From the NCBI GenBank assembly GCA_047626155.1, contig JBLHRR010000083.1:1-22963 (forward strand): DNA of 22,963 nt, written 5' to 3'. Positions within the stretch are counted from its first letter, which is position 1. Every line of letters begins with the position of its first letter. Shown one piece after another: positions 22,772 through 22,963 of this stretch. Made by a program: the position numbers and the translations under genes. The DNA is from CALGLS01 sp047626155. Its GTDB lineage: Bacteria; Bacteroidota; Bacteroidia; Chitinophagales; Saprospiraceae. The notes under the pieces were generated by a model. The model was not told the DNA's origin. It saw only the letters and a list, made by a program, of their open reading frames with translations, and made no database searches.

Positions 22772-22963
22772 TTAATTTAATCTCTTAAGTAACAATTCCG
22801 CAACCAACTCAGAAGACGCAGGATTCTGCCCCGTAATCAACAACCCATCCTCCAAAGCATATGGATTCCAGTCCGCACCCTTAGAAAAAATACCTCCATT
22901 TTCTTTCAACATATCCTCTACTAAAAATGGAACAACCTTAGTTAATTGTACCGCCTCTTCTTC
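22772..22963 (-). CDS. DJ-1/PfpI family protein (C-terminal part)
   Basis: The last 63 residues of a gene that runs off the window edge. The sequence VPFLVEDMLKENGGIFSKGA, then DWNPYALEDGLLITGQNPAS and SELVAELLLKRLN, is the conserved C-terminal part of DJ-1/PfpI (type 1 glutamine amidotransferase-like, Hsp31-like) proteins, where the GQNPxSS segment is characteristic. The nucleophile region lies outside the window, so chaperone, glyoxalase or protease-like activity cannot be told apart. Confidence 0.82.
   Translation of the reverse strand, partial: EEEAVQLTKVVPFLVEDMLKENGGIFSKGADWNPYALEDGLLITGQNPASSELVAELLLKRLN

Noticed and set aside
1..22963. CRISPR arrays, tRNA or rRNA genes, riboswitches
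   Set aside because: No regularly spaced repeats, cloverleaf or rRNA signatures were seen on reading both strands.

Overview
The window looks like chromosome of a Bacteroidota bacterium, most likely a Saprospiria-like or related marine/aquatic lineage. The evidence is an AT-rich sequence, promoters of the Bacteroidota type (TTG, about 19-20 bases, TAnnTTTG), lipoproteins and periplasmic proteins without strong Shine-Dalgarno sites, a type IX secretion (T9SS) C-terminal sorting domain, a PorT-like outer membrane barrel, a carboxypeptidase-regulatory-like N-terminus and an adhesin stub starting with the HIIGG signature. Genus assignment is inference. Nearly every gene is on the minus strand; only a transposase, a small secreted beta-domain protein and some gene remnants are on the plus strand.

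Layout. 1-291: 5' part of a protein with a carboxypeptidase-like regulatory domain. 528-2156: fusion of an unrecognised N-terminal domain, a charged coiled coil and an outer membrane beta-barrel. 2394-2616: two copies of a CACAGAG-type palindromic repeat. 2622-3725: SdiA-regulated-like lipoprotein beta-propeller, whose promoter borrows its -33 element from a MITE-like repeat (3782-3910). 4034-5209: cytoplasmic PAS histidine kinase. 5366-6782: PIN-like nuclease with a small, probably broken ORF directly upstream. 6906-7430: lipoprotein.

7536-10209 is a decayed accessory island. It holds fragments of at least four genes (an unrecognised C-terminus, an alpha/beta-hydrolase esterase cut off before its nucleophile, a TPR protein C-terminus with an in-frame stop, and an unrecognised C-terminus), an intact IS4-type transposase and half of a MITE. 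10227-16684 returns to intact genes: a GH113-type glycosidase, a membrane-anchored metallophosphoesterase, a secreted protein of unknown function, a small membrane protein, and a T9SS-exported multidomain esterase. 16750-18315 contains an adhesin stub and small membrane or periplasmic proteins. 18398-20190 holds an orphan TrpF-like TIM barrel and a membrane-spanning protein whose N-terminus looks like effector-associated domain 11 (EAD11), a death-domain-like adaptor known from bacterial conflict systems. After a secreted beta-domain protein and a third MITE copy, the window ends with an AraC regulator and the C-terminus of a DJ-1/PfpI protein.

No obvious multi-gene pathway links the genes; most are single units separated by their own terminators. 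The best leads for new biology are the membrane-anchored EAD11 protein, the MITE family with covarying arms that feeds a promoter, and the PIN nuclease with its broken upstream partner. No tRNA, rRNA or CRISPR array was seen.
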